This document shows, one piece after another, positions 8,611 through 17,842 of a stretch of DNA of 64,000 bases. How positions within the stretch are numbered: the first letter of the stretch is position 1; every line of letters begins with the position of its first letter. Source of the DNA: Roseobacter weihaiensis. GTDB taxonomy: Bacteria > Pseudomonadota > Alphaproteobacteria > Rhodobacterales > Rhodobacteraceae. The translations under genes and the position numbers were made by a program. Where the stretch lies: positions 186,001-250,000 of the forward strand of contig NZ_JACNMO010000001.1 in assembly GCF_020622345.1 (NCBI RefSeq), in the 5' to 3' direction. The notes beneath the pieces are model-generated. The model made no database searches. It was not told where the DNA came from and worked only from the letters and a program-made list of their open reading frames with translations.

Positions 8611-9255
8611 TCAGTCGATCAACCGGCGGGGCACCGTGTTTGTCCAGATACGGCGCATCTCAGCGTGCCCGGCCAGCGTCTGTTCTGCGCGGCGCAGGTT
8701 GAGCCGGTCGTCCTGCCATGCGGCGCGATATCCTTTGGGTGTTTTAACCGGGCGGACGGCCTTGCGCTGCTCATAGACGTGCTTCGGCAAAACCCGGGCC
8801 TGGGGTGAAACACCCTTTGCCGCTGCATTTGACGGGGTGACAACCAGCCCGGCCACGGCAGTTGGCGGCGCTTTGGCTTGCGTGCGCGCCACTGAAGCAG
8901 GTCGCATGACCACGGGATCTGCACGCGGGGGCTGGGGTTGCGGCACGGTCAGCACCTGCACCTCCGGCGCGGGCGGTTGGGTTGCCACGGGGGCATTGGC
9001 CGTTGTTGGAAAGCTCGGCTGGAAGCCGCAGACCTGCTGGCGGTCTCGTGTCACCCGAGGCACCCAGGTGACGGTCCCTCCCACCCCTGCGCGGATGAAA
9101 GCGCAGCCGGTGCTGTCGACATATTGCGGTCCGTCAAACGAGGCCGGGGGCAGTTCGGCCGGTGTCATCAGCGTTTGCTGTGCCCAGCTGGCCGAGTTGA
9201 CCCCCGTAAGGGAAAGTGACAGGGCAATACCAGCGATCACATTGGTCTTTTTCAT
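8611..9255 (-). CDS. Exported hypothetical protein, Pro/Ala-rich
   Basis: 214 residues starting at the ATG complementary to 9253-9255, with GGGGA just upstream. MKKTN and a hydrophobic stretch ending SWAQQ form a signal peptide. The mature part opens with a short conserved-looking block (YVDSTGCAFIRAG, then WVPRVTRDRQQVCG) that I recall from Rhodobacteraceae envelope proteins carrying SPOR domains. After it comes a low-complexity Pro/Ala/Val linker and a basic C-terminus (VLPKHVYEQRKAV, then GYRAAWQDDRLN). Two cysteines flank the conserved block and may form a disulfide in the periplasm. Function unknown; a role at the peptidoglycan is a guess from the resemblance. Confidence 0.7.
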   Translation of the reverse strand: MKKTNVIAGIALSLSLTGVNSASWAQQTLMTPAELPPASFDGPQYVDSTGCAFIRAGVGGTVTWVPRVTRDRQQVCGFQPSFPTTANAPVATQPPAPEVQVLTVPQPQPPRADPVVMRPASVARTQAKAPPTAVAGLVVTPSNAAAKGVSPQARVLPKHVYEQRKAVRPVKTPKGYRAAWQDDRLNLRRAEQTLAGHAEMRRIWTNTVPRRLID

Positions 9256-9347
9256 AAATTCCCCGCTATATATCCCCCGACACTGCCCGAAACCAATCCC
9301 GCAGGCAAGCTGAACCAGACACCTAGCCCCCCGGACAGGCCGTCGGC

Positions 9348-9980
9348 TCACTTGGTGCCGAACATCCGGTCGCCCGCATCACCAAGCCCCGGCACGATGT
9401 AGCCAACCTCGTTGAGCTTGGTATCAACCGCAGCGGTGACAATCGGGACATCCGGGTGCGCTTCTTGCATCCGCGCGATCCCTTCGGGCGCGGCCAGCAG
9501 GCAGAGGAACCGTATATTGGTGGCCCCTGCCCCTTTCAGCAGATCAATGGCCGCAACCGAGGAATTGCCCGTCGCCAGCATCGGATCGACGGCAATCACC
9601 AGACGATCTTCGAGCGCTTCGGGCACCTTGAAATAGTACTGGACCGGTTGCAGAGTCTCTTCGTCCCGGTAGAGCCCGACAAAGCCGACCCGCGCCGACG
9701 GGATCAGTTCCAGCACCCCGTCAAGCAACCCGTTGCCCGCCCGCAGGATCGAGATCAGCGCAAGCTTTTTGCCGTCCAGTGTCGGGGCGTCCATCGGCTC
9801 CATCGGGGTGTCGATCTTTTTGGTGGTCATCGGCAGGCCCCGCGTCACCTCATAGGCCAGCAATTGACTGATCTCGCGCAGCAGCTGCCGGAAGACCGCC
9901 GTGGGCGTCTCCCGGTCGCGCATGATCGTCAGTTTGTGCTGCACCAACGGGTGATCAACGACGGTCAGATGGTCAGACAT
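9348..9980 (-). CDS. upp: Uracil phosphoribosyltransferase
   Basis: 210 residues, standard length. It makes UMP from uracil and PRPP. The PRPP-binding loop is [11 protein letters not shown] (from about residue 131), and the family motif [11 protein letters not shown] lies at 78-88. The C-terminal [12 protein letters not shown] matches the uracil-binding flexible end. The ATG has AAGGAAG upstream. It lies 71 bases after deoB in the same direction, so uracil released by nucleoside breakdown through cdd-deoA can be reused directly. Confidence 0.96.
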   Translation of the reverse strand: MSDHLTVVDHPLVQHKLTIMRDRETPTAVFRQLLREISQLLAYEVTRGLPMTTKKIDTPMEPMDAPTLDGKKLALISILRAGNGLLDGVLELIPSARVGFVGLYRDEETLQPVQYYFKVPEALEDRLVIAVDPMLATGNSSVAAIDLLKGAGATNIRFLCLLAAPEGIARMQEAHPDVPIVTAAVDTKLNEVGYIVPGLGDAGDRMFGTK

Positions 9981-10051
9981 GGGGCACTTCCTTCAAATTC
10001 ACCTCTTGGTTTAGTCCGGCAAGGCAGGGCCTCGCAAGACCGCATCGCTGC

Positions 10052-11242
10052 CTAGGGCACCCGCACGCCCAGATGGCCTGCGACAAGACCTGCCACATCC
10101 CGAAATCCGATGAGCCCCAAAGAGCCTGTCCCCTGCCCCGCGATCAGCACTGGCACCCGCTCGCGGGTGTGATCCGTGCCGCGCCATGAGGGGTCATTGC
10201 CGTGATCCGCCGTCAGCAGCAGCATATCGCCTGGGCGCAGCCGCGCGATCACCGCGCCGATCCGGCTGTCGAACCATTCCAGCGCACGGGCGTACCCTGC
10301 CACATCGCGACGGTGGCCGTAGAGGCTGTCGAACTCCACGAAGTTCGCAAATGTCAAGCTGCCGTCTTCCGCGGTTCCGACCAGATCCGACAGATGGGTC
10401 ATCAATTCCGCATCCGTACCCTTGTGCAGCACATCTATGCCCTGCATGGAAAAGATGTCTCCGATCTTGCCAACGGCATAGACGCGCCCTCCGACCTCCT
10501 GAACCCAGTTTGTCAGCACGGGACCGGGCGGGCGCATCGCATAGTCCCGCCTGTTCTTTGTGCGGGCAAAGCCCCCTTCGACCGTGCCGACAAAGGGTCG
10601 GGCAATCACGCGGCCCACCTTCATCTCATGCAGCATCGGAGCCAGCCCCGCGCAGAGCGACAGCAGACGGTCGAGGCCAAAGTGCTCTTCATGGGCCGCG
10701 ATCTGAAACACCGAATCCGCAGAGGTGTAGCAAATCGGCCAGCCCGACCGGATATGTTCGGCACCATGATCCTTGATAATGGTCGTGCCGGAGGCGTGGC
10801 AGTTGCCCAGAATGCCGTCCGTCTCTGCCAGCGCACAGACCCGGTCGATGACATCCTGGGGAAATGAATTTTCCTTTTGGTCAAAGTGATGCCAGGCCCA
10901 GGGAACCGGCAAACCGGCCAGTTCCCAATGACCCGATGGCGTGTCTTTGCCCAGAGAGACCTCTGTTGCCACCCCCCAAAGCCCCTCTGGCTCGCGCCCC
11001 AGGCCTGTTGCAATATCTCCGCTGGCCAGCTGCACCGCACGCCCCAGTCCCAAACGGTCCAGATTGGGCAAGTTCAAAGGTCCTTCACGACCTTCGCAAG
11101 CCGCACCACGGGCACAGAGCTGCGCGATATGGGCGACCGTATTGGCCCCGGTATCGGGCAGGTCACCGTTAAAGTAATCCGCCGCGTCGGGCGCGCCTCC
11201 GATGCCCACAGAATCCATCACCACGAGAAACGCACGCGCCAT
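10052..11242 (-). CDS. deoB: Phosphopentomutase
   Basis: 396 residues of the alkaline-phosphatase-like metalloenzyme superfamily. It interconverts (deoxy)ribose 1-phosphate and 5-phosphate, linking nucleoside phosphorolysis to central metabolism. The N-terminal metal site is VVMDSVGIGG and the C-terminal one is TADHGNDPSW-RGTDHTRE. The PDTGANTVAHIA segment near residue 30 is typical. Its ATG overlaps the deoA stop as TGATG, and AAAGGA sits inside the end of deoA, so the two are probably co-translated. Confidence 0.96.
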   Translation of the reverse strand: MARAFLVVMDSVGIGGAPDAADYFNGDLPDTGANTVAHIAQLCARGAACEGREGPLNLPNLDRLGLGRAVQLASGDIATGLGREPEGLWGVATEVSLGKDTPSGHWELAGLPVPWAWHHFDQKENSFPQDVIDRVCALAETDGILGNCHASGTTIIKDHGAEHIRSGWPICYTSADSVFQIAAHEEHFGLDRLLSLCAGLAPMLHEMKVGRVIARPFVGTVEGGFARTKNRRDYAMRPPGPVLTNWVQEVGGRVYAVGKIGDIFSMQGIDVLHKGTDAELMTHLSDLVGTAEDGSLTFANFVEFDSLYGHRRDVAGYARALEWFDSRIGAVIARLRPGDMLLLTADHGNDPSWRGTDHTRERVPVLIAGQGTGSLGLIGFRDVAGLVAGHLGVRVP

Positions 11243-12552
11243 CAGCCGATCCTTTCGTGCACGAGATCAGGCGCTTTGGCCGCATCCTCAGGATGGATGG
11301 TGATCGCCGCGCGGACCGTCGCTGCGGCCCTGTCCGCTGCATCCGGGCGCGCGGCATGGACGACCGCCAGGGGTTGTCCACGCTCCACCCGTTGGCCCAG
11401 ACGCACCACCTGCCCCAGCCCCACGGCAGGGTCGATCCTGTCCGCCTGAACGCGACGTCCGCCGCCCATCGACACCACCGCAAGCCCCAGCGCTTCGCCA
11501 TCGATTGCGGTGACATATCCCGCCTGTCGGGCTGAAATCTCGCGCATCACATTGGCCTCCGGCAAGAACCGCTGCCAGTTGTCAACGAAATGAACGGGGC
11601 CGCCCATTGCGGCAATCATCTGTCCGAAGCGGTCGGCAGCCCGCCCGTCACCCAGCACCTCAACGACGGCGTCCGCGCCCGCCTGGACATCCTCTGCCAG
11701 CCCGGCATCGGCCAGCAGAATACCCCCCAGCACCGCCGAGAGTTCCACCAGCGGTCCTGTGGGTTTGCCGGTCAGAACCCGCATCACGTCAGCAACCTCC
11801 AGCGCATTGCCGAGACTTGGCGCCAGCGGTTGGCTCATGTCGCTGATAACGGCTGTTGTCTTGCAACCCGCAGCATTGGCGGTGCTGACCAGCGCCTGCG
11901 CCAGATCCCGCGCCGCCCCGATGTCTTTCATGAAGGCCCCGCTGCCCACCTTGACATCAAGCACCAGCCCCTCCAGCCCCCCCGCGAGCTTTTTGGACAG
12001 GATCGACGCGGTTATCAGATCAAGACTGTCGACGGTCGAGGTGACATCCCGCACCGCATAGAGCCGTTTGTCTGCCGGGGCGATGTCCGCGCTGGCCCCC
12101 ACGATGGCACATCCGACCTCGGCCACAACGGCGTGAAAACGCGCTTCATCCAGTTGCGTGACAAGGCCCGGAATGGCCTCCAGCTTGTCCAGCGTCCCGC
12201 CAGTGTGCCCAAGACCGCGCCCCGAGATCATCGGGACATAAGCCCCACAGGCCGCCAGGGCCGGCGCAAGCAGCAAAGACACACAATCGCCCACCCCGCC
12301 GGTAGAGTGCTTGTCCAACACCGGGCCGTTCACATCCCAGGCCAACACCTTGCCGCTGTCGCGCATCGCCAGGGTCAGCGCGACGCGTTCAGGCTCCTCA
12401 AGGCCCCGCGTGCAGACCCCCATGGCAAAGGCACCGGCCTGTGCATCACTCAAGACGCCATCCGCCAGAGCGGCCGCCGTCCAGACCATATCTGCCTGCG
12501 ACAACGGCAGGCCATGACGCAACCGCGCCAGAACGGAACGCGCATCCGTCAT
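11242..12552 (-). CDS. deoA: Thymidine phosphorylase
   Basis: 436 residues from the ATG at 12552; a longer open frame has no support because it runs back over cdd. The enzyme splits thymidine or deoxyuridine with phosphate to the base and deoxyribose 1-phosphate. The family signature SGRGLGHTGGTLDKLE and the phosphate-binding KHSTGGVGD are intact. The order cdd-deoA-deoB with gaps of one or minus one base is a compact pyrimidine nucleoside catabolic operon; the products feed upp and the pentose pathway. Confidence 0.96.
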   Translation of the reverse strand: MTDARSVLARLRHGLPLSQADMVWTAAALADGVLSDAQAGAFAMGVCTRGLEEPERVALTLAMRDSGKVLAWDVNGPVLDKHSTGGVGDCVSLLLAPALAACGAYVPMISGRGLGHTGGTLDKLEAIPGLVTQLDEARFHAVVAEVGCAIVGASADIAPADKRLYAVRDVTSTVDSLDLITASILSKKLAGGLEGLVLDVKVGSGAFMKDIGAARDLAQALVSTANAAGCKTTAVISDMSQPLAPSLGNALEVADVMRVLTGKPTGPLVELSAVLGGILLADAGLAEDVQAGADAVVEVLGDGRAADRFGQMIAAMGGPVHFVDNWQRFLPEANVMREISARQAGYVTAIDGEALGLAVVSMGGGRRVQADRIDPAVGLGQVVRLGQRVERGQPLAVVHAARPDAADRAAATVRAAITIHPEDAAKAPDLVHERIG

Positions 12553-12553
12553 G

Positions 12554-12943
12554 TCAGCTTTCCATATGGGCGGAGCTGAAGACACCGGGCAGCAGGTCGC
12601 CCACGGTCGTCTTCTGTTCACGCCCGCCGGTGGTGGCCATTGTGACCGGGACATCGCCCTTGGCGAATTCGGCCAGCTTTTGGCGGCACCCGCCGCAGGG
12701 GGTCACCGGCATGGGCGAGCCTGCGATGACATAAGCTTCGACGATTTCCGTCTCACCCGCCGCGACCATGGCGGCAATCGCCCCCGCTTCGGCACAGGTG
12801 CCTTCGGGATAGGCGACATTTTCAACGTTACACCCGACAAAGACAGCCCCCGACGCGGTTCTCACCGCCGCCCCCACCTTGAACTTCGAATAGGGTACAT
12901 GGGCATTTTCCCGGACCTTTGTTGCGGCTTCTTTCAGGGACAT
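12554..12943 (-). CDS. cdd: Cytidine deaminase
   Basis: 129 residues, the short tetrameric form. It deaminates cytidine and deoxycytidine to uridine and deoxyuridine. Zinc ligands are Cys50 with the proton-shuttle Glu52 (GTCAEAG) and Cys83/Cys86 in TPCGGCRQ, the three-cysteine type. The ATG follows a perfect AGGAGG. It is the first gene of the cdd-deoA-deoB-upp set, and its product is the substrate side of deoA. Confidence 0.96.
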   Translation of the reverse strand: MSLKEAATKVRENAHVPYSKFKVGAAVRTASGAVFVGCNVENVAYPEGTCAEAGAIAAMVAAGETEIVEAYVIAGSPMPVTPCGGCRQKLAEFAKGDVPVTMATTGGREQKTTVGDLLPGVFSSAHMES

Positions 12944-13021
12944 GGTGCCTCCTCGTCTTTGTCAGACCATCGCATCAGCGTGTCGGTCAATGCGGCCCAA
13001 TGCAAGAGCCCTGGCAAATTT

Positions 13022-14113
13022 TTAACCCGTCCCCAGATGCGTTTTGAAGACGCCGGGCAGCGAAACCTCCAAAAGTTCCAGATCGTCGGAGGGTCCGCCG
13101 TAGCGCACCAGCATGCCGGGTGGAATCACAAAAGCATCCCCTGCCTGCAAGGCATGCGGATCGCGCCCCTCGGCCTCAAGCGTCATGGTGCCATCCATCA
13201 CGAAGGTAAAGAGGATGTCGCTGTCATGAGAGCTCCAGTCGGTTGCCCCCGCGCTGCGGCGGATCACATGCACACCCGCGACGTTCTGCGTATGGGCCGC
13301 GATGGTCGTGTCGCGGCTTTGAAATCCCGCAATGCGGAACGGAGCCCAGACCGCCTGATCCGACTGATGATGAACAAAGCGCTGCCCCTGAAACACCCGG
13401 TTCGGATTGGCCGGTCCATTGGGCAAACTCATCTCGTGATCGATTGTGGTGACATGTTCCGCCGGGACGCCGATCTCAATGACTTCGATGTTGTCCGAGG
13501 CATAAAGCACCCGGTGGCGAATTTCCGGCGGCTGGATCACGCAGTTGCCCGCATGCAGCCGAAACGGGGCACCCTGGTCCTCATAAACCAGATCCACCCA
13601 CCCCCGGTAACAAAAGATCAGCTGAAACCCCACCGTGTGATAATGCACCATATCCGGCACCGGCCCGCCATCGGGGATGCGGATGTGGCTGGCAATGATC
13701 GACCCGCCCAGCCGGTCAGGAATGAGGTCCCGGTAGTGCATGCCAGCCCGCCCGATTATCCAGGGGGCCTGATCGGTCAGCCGGCGCACCACAAAGCCAT
13801 GGACCGTCTCCGGCAACACCAAAGGCGCACGCAGCGGCGCAATTTCGATCTGCGTACCATTGGGGGCCGTCAGGCGACGTGCGCCTTCAGCAAACCCTTC
13901 CGGATCATCGGTCAAAATCCTGAGCGTTCCGGCAGGCTCTGGCGCGTCCTTTTCGATGCGCACCCGGATCCCGTAACCGGAAAAGACCGCGACAGAGGGA
14001 TTATCGGCCGGGTAGATCATATCCAGACGCAACCCCAGCACCTTGGTGAAAAACGGAATATCGTCGCGTAATTCCTGTGTGGGCAGCCGAATTTCGGCCT
14101 TGATGCCAGTCAC
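13022..14113 (-). CDS. VOC-like domain fused to a bicupin; unknown enzyme
   Basis: 363 residues from a GTG at 14113 that overlaps the stop of the upstream membrane gene as GTGA. The first ~75 residues look like a glyoxalase/VOC module (EIRLPTQELRDDIPFFTKVLGL). Two cupin barrels follow. The first (about 150-205) has HYHTVGFQLIFCYRG and an IQPPEIRHRVL second motif, so it retains metal-type histidines. The second (about 295-345) has FTFVMDGTMTL and GDAFVIPPGM and may have lost some ligands. The layout recalls ring-cleaving or quercetinase-like bicupins, but I do not recognise the exact family and give no reaction. Confidence 0.7.
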   Translation of the reverse strand: MTGIKAEIRLPTQELRDDIPFFTKVLGLRLDMIYPADNPSVAVFSGYGIRVRIEKDAPEPAGTLRILTDDPEGFAEGARRLTAPNGTQIEIAPLRAPLVLPETVHGFVVRRLTDQAPWIIGRAGMHYRDLIPDRLGGSIIASHIRIPDGGPVPDMVHYHTVGFQLIFCYRGWVDLVYEDQGAPFRLHAGNCVIQPPEIRHRVLYASDNIEVIEIGVPAEHVTTIDHEMSLPNGPANPNRVFQGQRFVHHQSDQAVWAPFRIAGFQSRDTTIAAHTQNVAGVHVIRRSAGATDWSSHDSDILFTFVMDGTMTLEAEGRDPHALQAGDAFVIPPGMLVRYGGPSDDLELLEVSLPGVFKTHLGTG

Positions 14114-14778
14114 CGGCGCGCGCCTTTGAAATAGGCCAGGATCGCCAGGATCGCGCAAACCGGAATGAATGCTTCAGCCACTTCTTCGACGAGAGAAGCG
14201 GTTGCATCCAGATCGTCGGAGATGGCGATACCAAATTCCAAAAGCTTGCGCCCCAGACCGTCGATGGACTTGGAACCCACCACCAGCACGCCGGCCAGGA
14301 TCGCAAACCACGGCCAAATCTCCTTGTTGCGCAGCGCCCGGAATGCGGCCGGCGTGCCACGCCATGCGTTGCGTAAAATCACATAGACCGCAAATGCCGC
14401 CACCGCCCCGCCGATAAGCTTGGTCGCCAGAGGTGCATCGCCACTGTAAAGGCGCAACGACAGGATACCCGACCCGGTAAAGGCCTTGTCGTAATCCAGC
14501 TCGCGCAGTGCAAAGAGGATCATCACGGCAGGCACATGAAAGAGAGAGACCCAGACGCGTCTGGGGGCCACTGCCAAGAACAAGGCCGTCGCAACACCAT
14601 ACAGCACGGCAGAGACAGCCTCCAGACCGCCACCCTCGCGTTTGAAGGACGCGCCCTGTGCAAAGAAAACCAGATCAACCGCGATGAACCCGAAGATAAG
14701 CGTCAAGCACAACAGGAACGCTTTGAGCAGATAGCCGATGCCGCCATCCGCGTCTGATCTGCCCTGCTGTTTTGTCAT
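14110..14778 (-). CDS. Conserved integral membrane protein, unknown function
   Basis: 222 residues with about five or six hydrophobic segments (LLKAFLLCLTLIFGFIAVDLVFF, then AVLYGVATALFLAVA, a short VPAVMILFAL, AVAAFAVYVIL, WFAILAGVLVVG) and an end segment FIPVCAILAILAYF. No signal peptide and no known transporter motif is seen. The stop overlaps the GTG of the VOC-bicupin gene, so the pair is probably translated together. The coupling hints that the soluble enzyme and the membrane protein act in one process, but nothing else in the sequence says what it is. Its frame has normal codon use for the region. Confidence 0.75.
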   Translation of the reverse strand: MTKQQGRSDADGGIGYLLKAFLLCLTLIFGFIAVDLVFFAQGASFKREGGGLEAVSAVLYGVATALFLAVAPRRVWVSLFHVPAVMILFALRELDYDKAFTGSGILSLRLYSGDAPLATKLIGGAVAAFAVYVILRNAWRGTPAAFRALRNKEIWPWFAILAGVLVVGSKSIDGLGRKLLEFGIAISDDLDATASLVEEVAEAFIPVCAILAILAYFKGARR

Positions 14779-14950
14779 AAATCGCTCTGCTGCTTTTGGG
14801 CTCGCTTTTGGTGTGAAGATCCTTAAGCTGCCCGGCGCACTATTGCAAACATGTGCTGTACTCTTGCCTCTGGGTCACTTAATCAGTGTGATGGCACCAA
14901 CGACAAGATAGTTTAATACTAAACTATCCGTTCAACGGGAGGGGACGCAT

Positions 14951-17224
14951 ATGTCAGACACACCGAATCTGCGGCAGGCCGCGCTCGACTATCATGCGTT
15001 TCCCAAGCCCGGAAAACTGGAAATACGCGCGACCAAACCGCTTGCGAATGGGCGTGATCTGGCCCGCGCCTATTCCCCTGGCGTCGCAGAGGCCTGTCTG
15101 GAAATCCAAAGCGACCCCGCCACGGCGGCGCGCTATACCTCACGCGGCAATCTCGTGGCCGTTGTCACCAACGGCACGGCGGTACTGGGTCTGGGAAACA
15201 TCGGTGCGCTGGCCTCCAAACCGGTGATGGAAGGCAAGGCGGTGCTGTTCAAGAAGTTTGCCAGCATCGATTGCTTCGATATCGAGGTGGACGAGCCGGA
15301 CCCCGAGAAACTGGCCGAGATTGTCTGCGCGCTCGGGCCGACCTTTGGCGCGATCAACCTCGAAGACATCAAGGCGCCGGACTGCTTTACCGTTGAGCGG
15401 ATCTGTCGCGAACGAATGAACATCCCGGTCTTTCATGACGACCAGCATGGCACGGCCATTGTCGTGGGGGCGGCGGCCAAGAATGCGCTTCATGTGGCGG
15501 GCAAGACATTCGAGGACATCAAGATCGTCTCCACCGGCGGCGGGGCTGCGGGGATTGCCTGTCTGAACATGCTGCTCAAGCTCGGCGTCCAACGTGAGAA
15601 CGTCTGGCTGTGCGACATCCACGGGCTGGTCTACCAAGGGCGCGATGTCGATATGAACCCGATCAAATCGGAATTTGCGCAAGCCTCTGATCTGCGCACA
15701 CTTGACGATGTGATTGATGGTGCGGACCTTTTTCTTGGCCTTTCGGGCCCCGGCGTTCTGAGCCCCGAACAGGTCAGCCGCATGGCCAAACGTCCGATTA
15801 TTTTCGCCCTTGCCAACCCCACACCCGAGATTCTGCCCGACGCTGTGCGCGCGGTTGTGCCGGATGCGATCATGGCCACGGGTCGGTCGGATTTTCCCAA
15901 TCAGGTCAACAACGTGCTGTGCTTTCCGTTCATCTTTCGCGGGGCACTGGACGTTGGCGCAACCACCATCAACGACGAGATGCAACTGGCCTGTATCGAC
16001 GGCATCGCAGAACTGGCCCGCGCCACGACCTCCGCTGAGGCCGCCGCCGCCTATCAGGGCGAAGAGATGACATTCGGGGCCGATTACCTGATCCCCAAGC
16101 CCTTTGACCCGCGGCTCGTCGGTGTTGTCTCGTCTGCGGTGGCGGAGGCTGCGATGAAGACCGGGGTCGCCACGCGCCCCATCGATGACCTGAATGCCTA
16201 CCGCGAAAAACTGAATGGATCGGTCTTTAAATCTGCCCTGCTGATGCGGCCTGTCTTTCATGCCGCGCGCCAATCGCCCCGCCGCATCGTATTTGCCGAA
16301 GGCGAGGATGAGCGCGTGTTGCGCGCCAGTCAGGCCATGCTGGAGGAAACAACCGAACGACCCATTCTGATCGGACGGCCCGAGGTGATCGAAATGCGCA
16401 TCGCCAAGGCCGGTCTGACCATCCGGTTGGGACAGGACGTTGACCTTGTGAACCCGGAGAACGATCCGCGCTACCGCGACTATTGGGAAAGCTATCATAC
16501 CCTGCGCGCGCGCAACGGTGTCACGCCGGATCTGGCGCGCGCCATCATGCGCACCAACACCACCGCGATCGGCGCGGTGATGGTGCACCGCGAAGAAGCC
16601 GACAGCCTGATCTGCGGGACATTCGGCGAATTTAGCTGGCATCTGAACTACATCCAGCAAATTCTTGGCACCAAAAGCCTGCACCCCGTTGGGGCGCTCT
16701 CGATGATGATCCTTGAGGACGGGCCGCTTTTCATTGCTGATACACAGGTGCACCTGCATCCCAGCCCCGAGGAAATCGCCGAAATCGCTATCGGCGCGGC
16801 CCGCCATGTGCGCCGCTTCGGGATCGAGCCGAAGATTGCATTGTGTTCTCAGTCTCAATTCGGAAACAAGGGCGAAGGAACCGGGGGGCGGCTGCGCGGC
16901 GCGCTGCAACTGCTGGACGCGGGCGGTCATGACTTCTGCTATGAGGGCGAGATGAACATCGACACCGCGCTCGACCCCGAACTGCGCGCCCGAATCCTGC
17001 CGTCAAACCGGATGGAGGGGGCCGCTAATGTGCTGATCTTTGCGCATGCGGACGCGGCGTCCGGGGTACGCAACATCCTGAAAATGAAGGGCAGCGGGCT
17101 GGAAGTTGGCCCGATCCTCATGGGCATGGGCAACAGTGCGCATATCGTGTCGCCGTCCATCACGGCACGCGGCTTGTTGAACGTGTCCGCCATCGCCGGA
17201 ACACCGGTGGATCATTACGGCTAA
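14951..17224 (+). CDS. maeB: NADP-dependent malic enzyme with phosphotransacetylase-like domain
   Basis: 757 residues, standard for the MaeB fusion. Residues 1 to about 420 are the malic enzyme: [12 protein letters not shown], the catalytic lysine region [13 protein letters not shown], the metal-binding [19 protein letters not shown] stretch and a Rossmann domain with [15 protein letters not shown]. The rest is a phosphate acetyltransferase-like domain that in this family is usually regulatory, binding acetyl-CoA. The enzyme converts malate to pyruvate and supplies NADPH. It is a single gene with its own leader and an AACGGGAGGGG site before ATG 14951. Confidence 0.96.
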   Translation: MSDTPNLRQAALDYHAFPKPGKLEIRATKPLANGRDLARAYSPGVAEACLEIQSDPATAARYTSRGNLVAVVTNGTAVLGLGNIGALASKPVMEGKAVLFKKFASIDCFDIEVDEPDPEKLAEIVCALGPTFGAINLEDIKAPDCFTVERICRERMNIPVFHDDQHGTAIVVGAAAKNALHVAGKTFEDIKIVSTGGGAAGIACLNMLLKLGVQRENVWLCDIHGLVYQGRDVDMNPIKSEFAQASDLRTLDDVIDGADLFLGLSGPGVLSPEQVSRMAKRPIIFALANPTPEILPDAVRAVVPDAIMATGRSDFPNQVNNVLCFPFIFRGALDVGATTINDEMQLACIDGIAELARATTSAEAAAAYQGEEMTFGADYLIPKPFDPRLVGVVSSAVAEAAMKTGVATRPIDDLNAYREKLNGSVFKSALLMRPVFHAARQSPRRIVFAEGEDERVLRASQAMLEETTERPILIGRPEVIEMRIAKAGLTIRLGQDVDLVNPENDPRYRDYWESYHTLRARNGVTPDLARAIMRTNTTAIGAVMVHREEADSLICGTFGEFSWHLNYIQQILGTKSLHPVGALSMMILEDGPLFIADTQVHLHPSPEEIAEIAIGAARHVRRFGIEPKIALCSQSQFGNKGEGTGGRLRGALQLLDAGGHDFCYEGEMNIDTALDPELRARILPSNRMEGAANVLIFAHADAASGVRNILKMKGSGLEVGPILMGMGNSAHIVSPSITARGLLNVSAIAGTPVDHYG

Positions 17225-17331
17225 GTCATAAACGAGGGTCGGGGCAGCCAGAATCTGCGGTGCAGTGGGGTTTTTAGGTGCGCGACCCGTCCTACATTAA
17301 AGGAAGCAACCAAAAGAGAGAGGACAGACTG

Positions 17332-17589
17332 ATGACCGCAAAAATTATGCTCACGCTCGGCGCCTTCACCCTGGCCGCTTGCGCCACGGTTGTCAGCGAA
17401 ACCTCGGGCACCGTTTCGGTGAATGGTGAGATCTACGAGCTACGCACCCGCGTTATTGAAGGAGCGGGCGGCACGTTCGAGCAAACGGATGTGATCGTGG
17501 GCAACCTGCCGTTCACCTGCAGGCCCGACAGCCCTGGCGATTGCGAGGCGGCCGTGAGATATGGCAAGGACCGCTTCGATGACCGGTGA
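17332..17589 (+). CDS. Small putative lipoprotein
   Basis: 85 residues from the ATG at 17332 (GAGAGAGG upstream); a longer in-frame extension lacks a site. The N-terminus is a short lipoprotein signal ending LAAC, with Cys17 as the lipidated residue and Ala-Thr after it, which predicts outer-membrane sorting. The mature part of about 68 residues has two further cysteines (LPFTCRP and GDCEA) that could form a disulfide. No family is recognised. It stands alone between maeB and prpE. Confidence 0.6.
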   Translation: MTAKIMLTLGAFTLAACATVVSETSGTVSVNGEIYELRTRVIEGAGGTFEQTDVIVGNLPFTCRPDSPGDCEAAVRYGKDRFDDR

Positions 17590-17809
17590 CCCAAAGACGC
17601 AATCGTCAAGGCTTGCGTCAGCCTCGATCTCTTCCCCCAGACCGATGATCCTGAAGAACCCCGTGTTCCCAAAGCGGGCTGACAGGCATTGGCAACAGGA
17701 TTTACCCGGTGAAATCACGTGTTTCCGGGTTGCGAGCGTTAACGTGGCAGATTGCGGCGCTATTGACTCGCCATAGCCTTGCCCTGAGGGAATCGCAGGC
17801 GTAACCATA

Positions 17810-17829
17810 CCCCCAAAGGATTTAGGGGG
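17810..17829 (+). promoter_or_regulatory. Hairpin overlapping the prpE ribosome-binding region
   Basis: CCCCCAAA (17810-17817) can pair with TTT-A-GGGGG (17821-17829) around a GGA loop with one bulged A. The G-run (to 17832) is the only purine-rich stretch before the GTG at 17843, so the hairpin would hide it. This may be a translational control element or a chance hairpin; there is no T-run, so it is not a terminator. Confidence 0.35.
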
Positions 17830-17842
17830 GGGCATCTCAGCC

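Noticed and set aside
12551-14071. 506-codon plus-strand frame across cdd and the VOC-bicupin gene
   Set aside because: It runs antisense through two recognisable genes and shows no motif of its own.
15140-16930. 596-codon minus-strand frame opposite maeB
   Set aside because: Antisense to an intact malic enzyme/PTA gene, without start signals.
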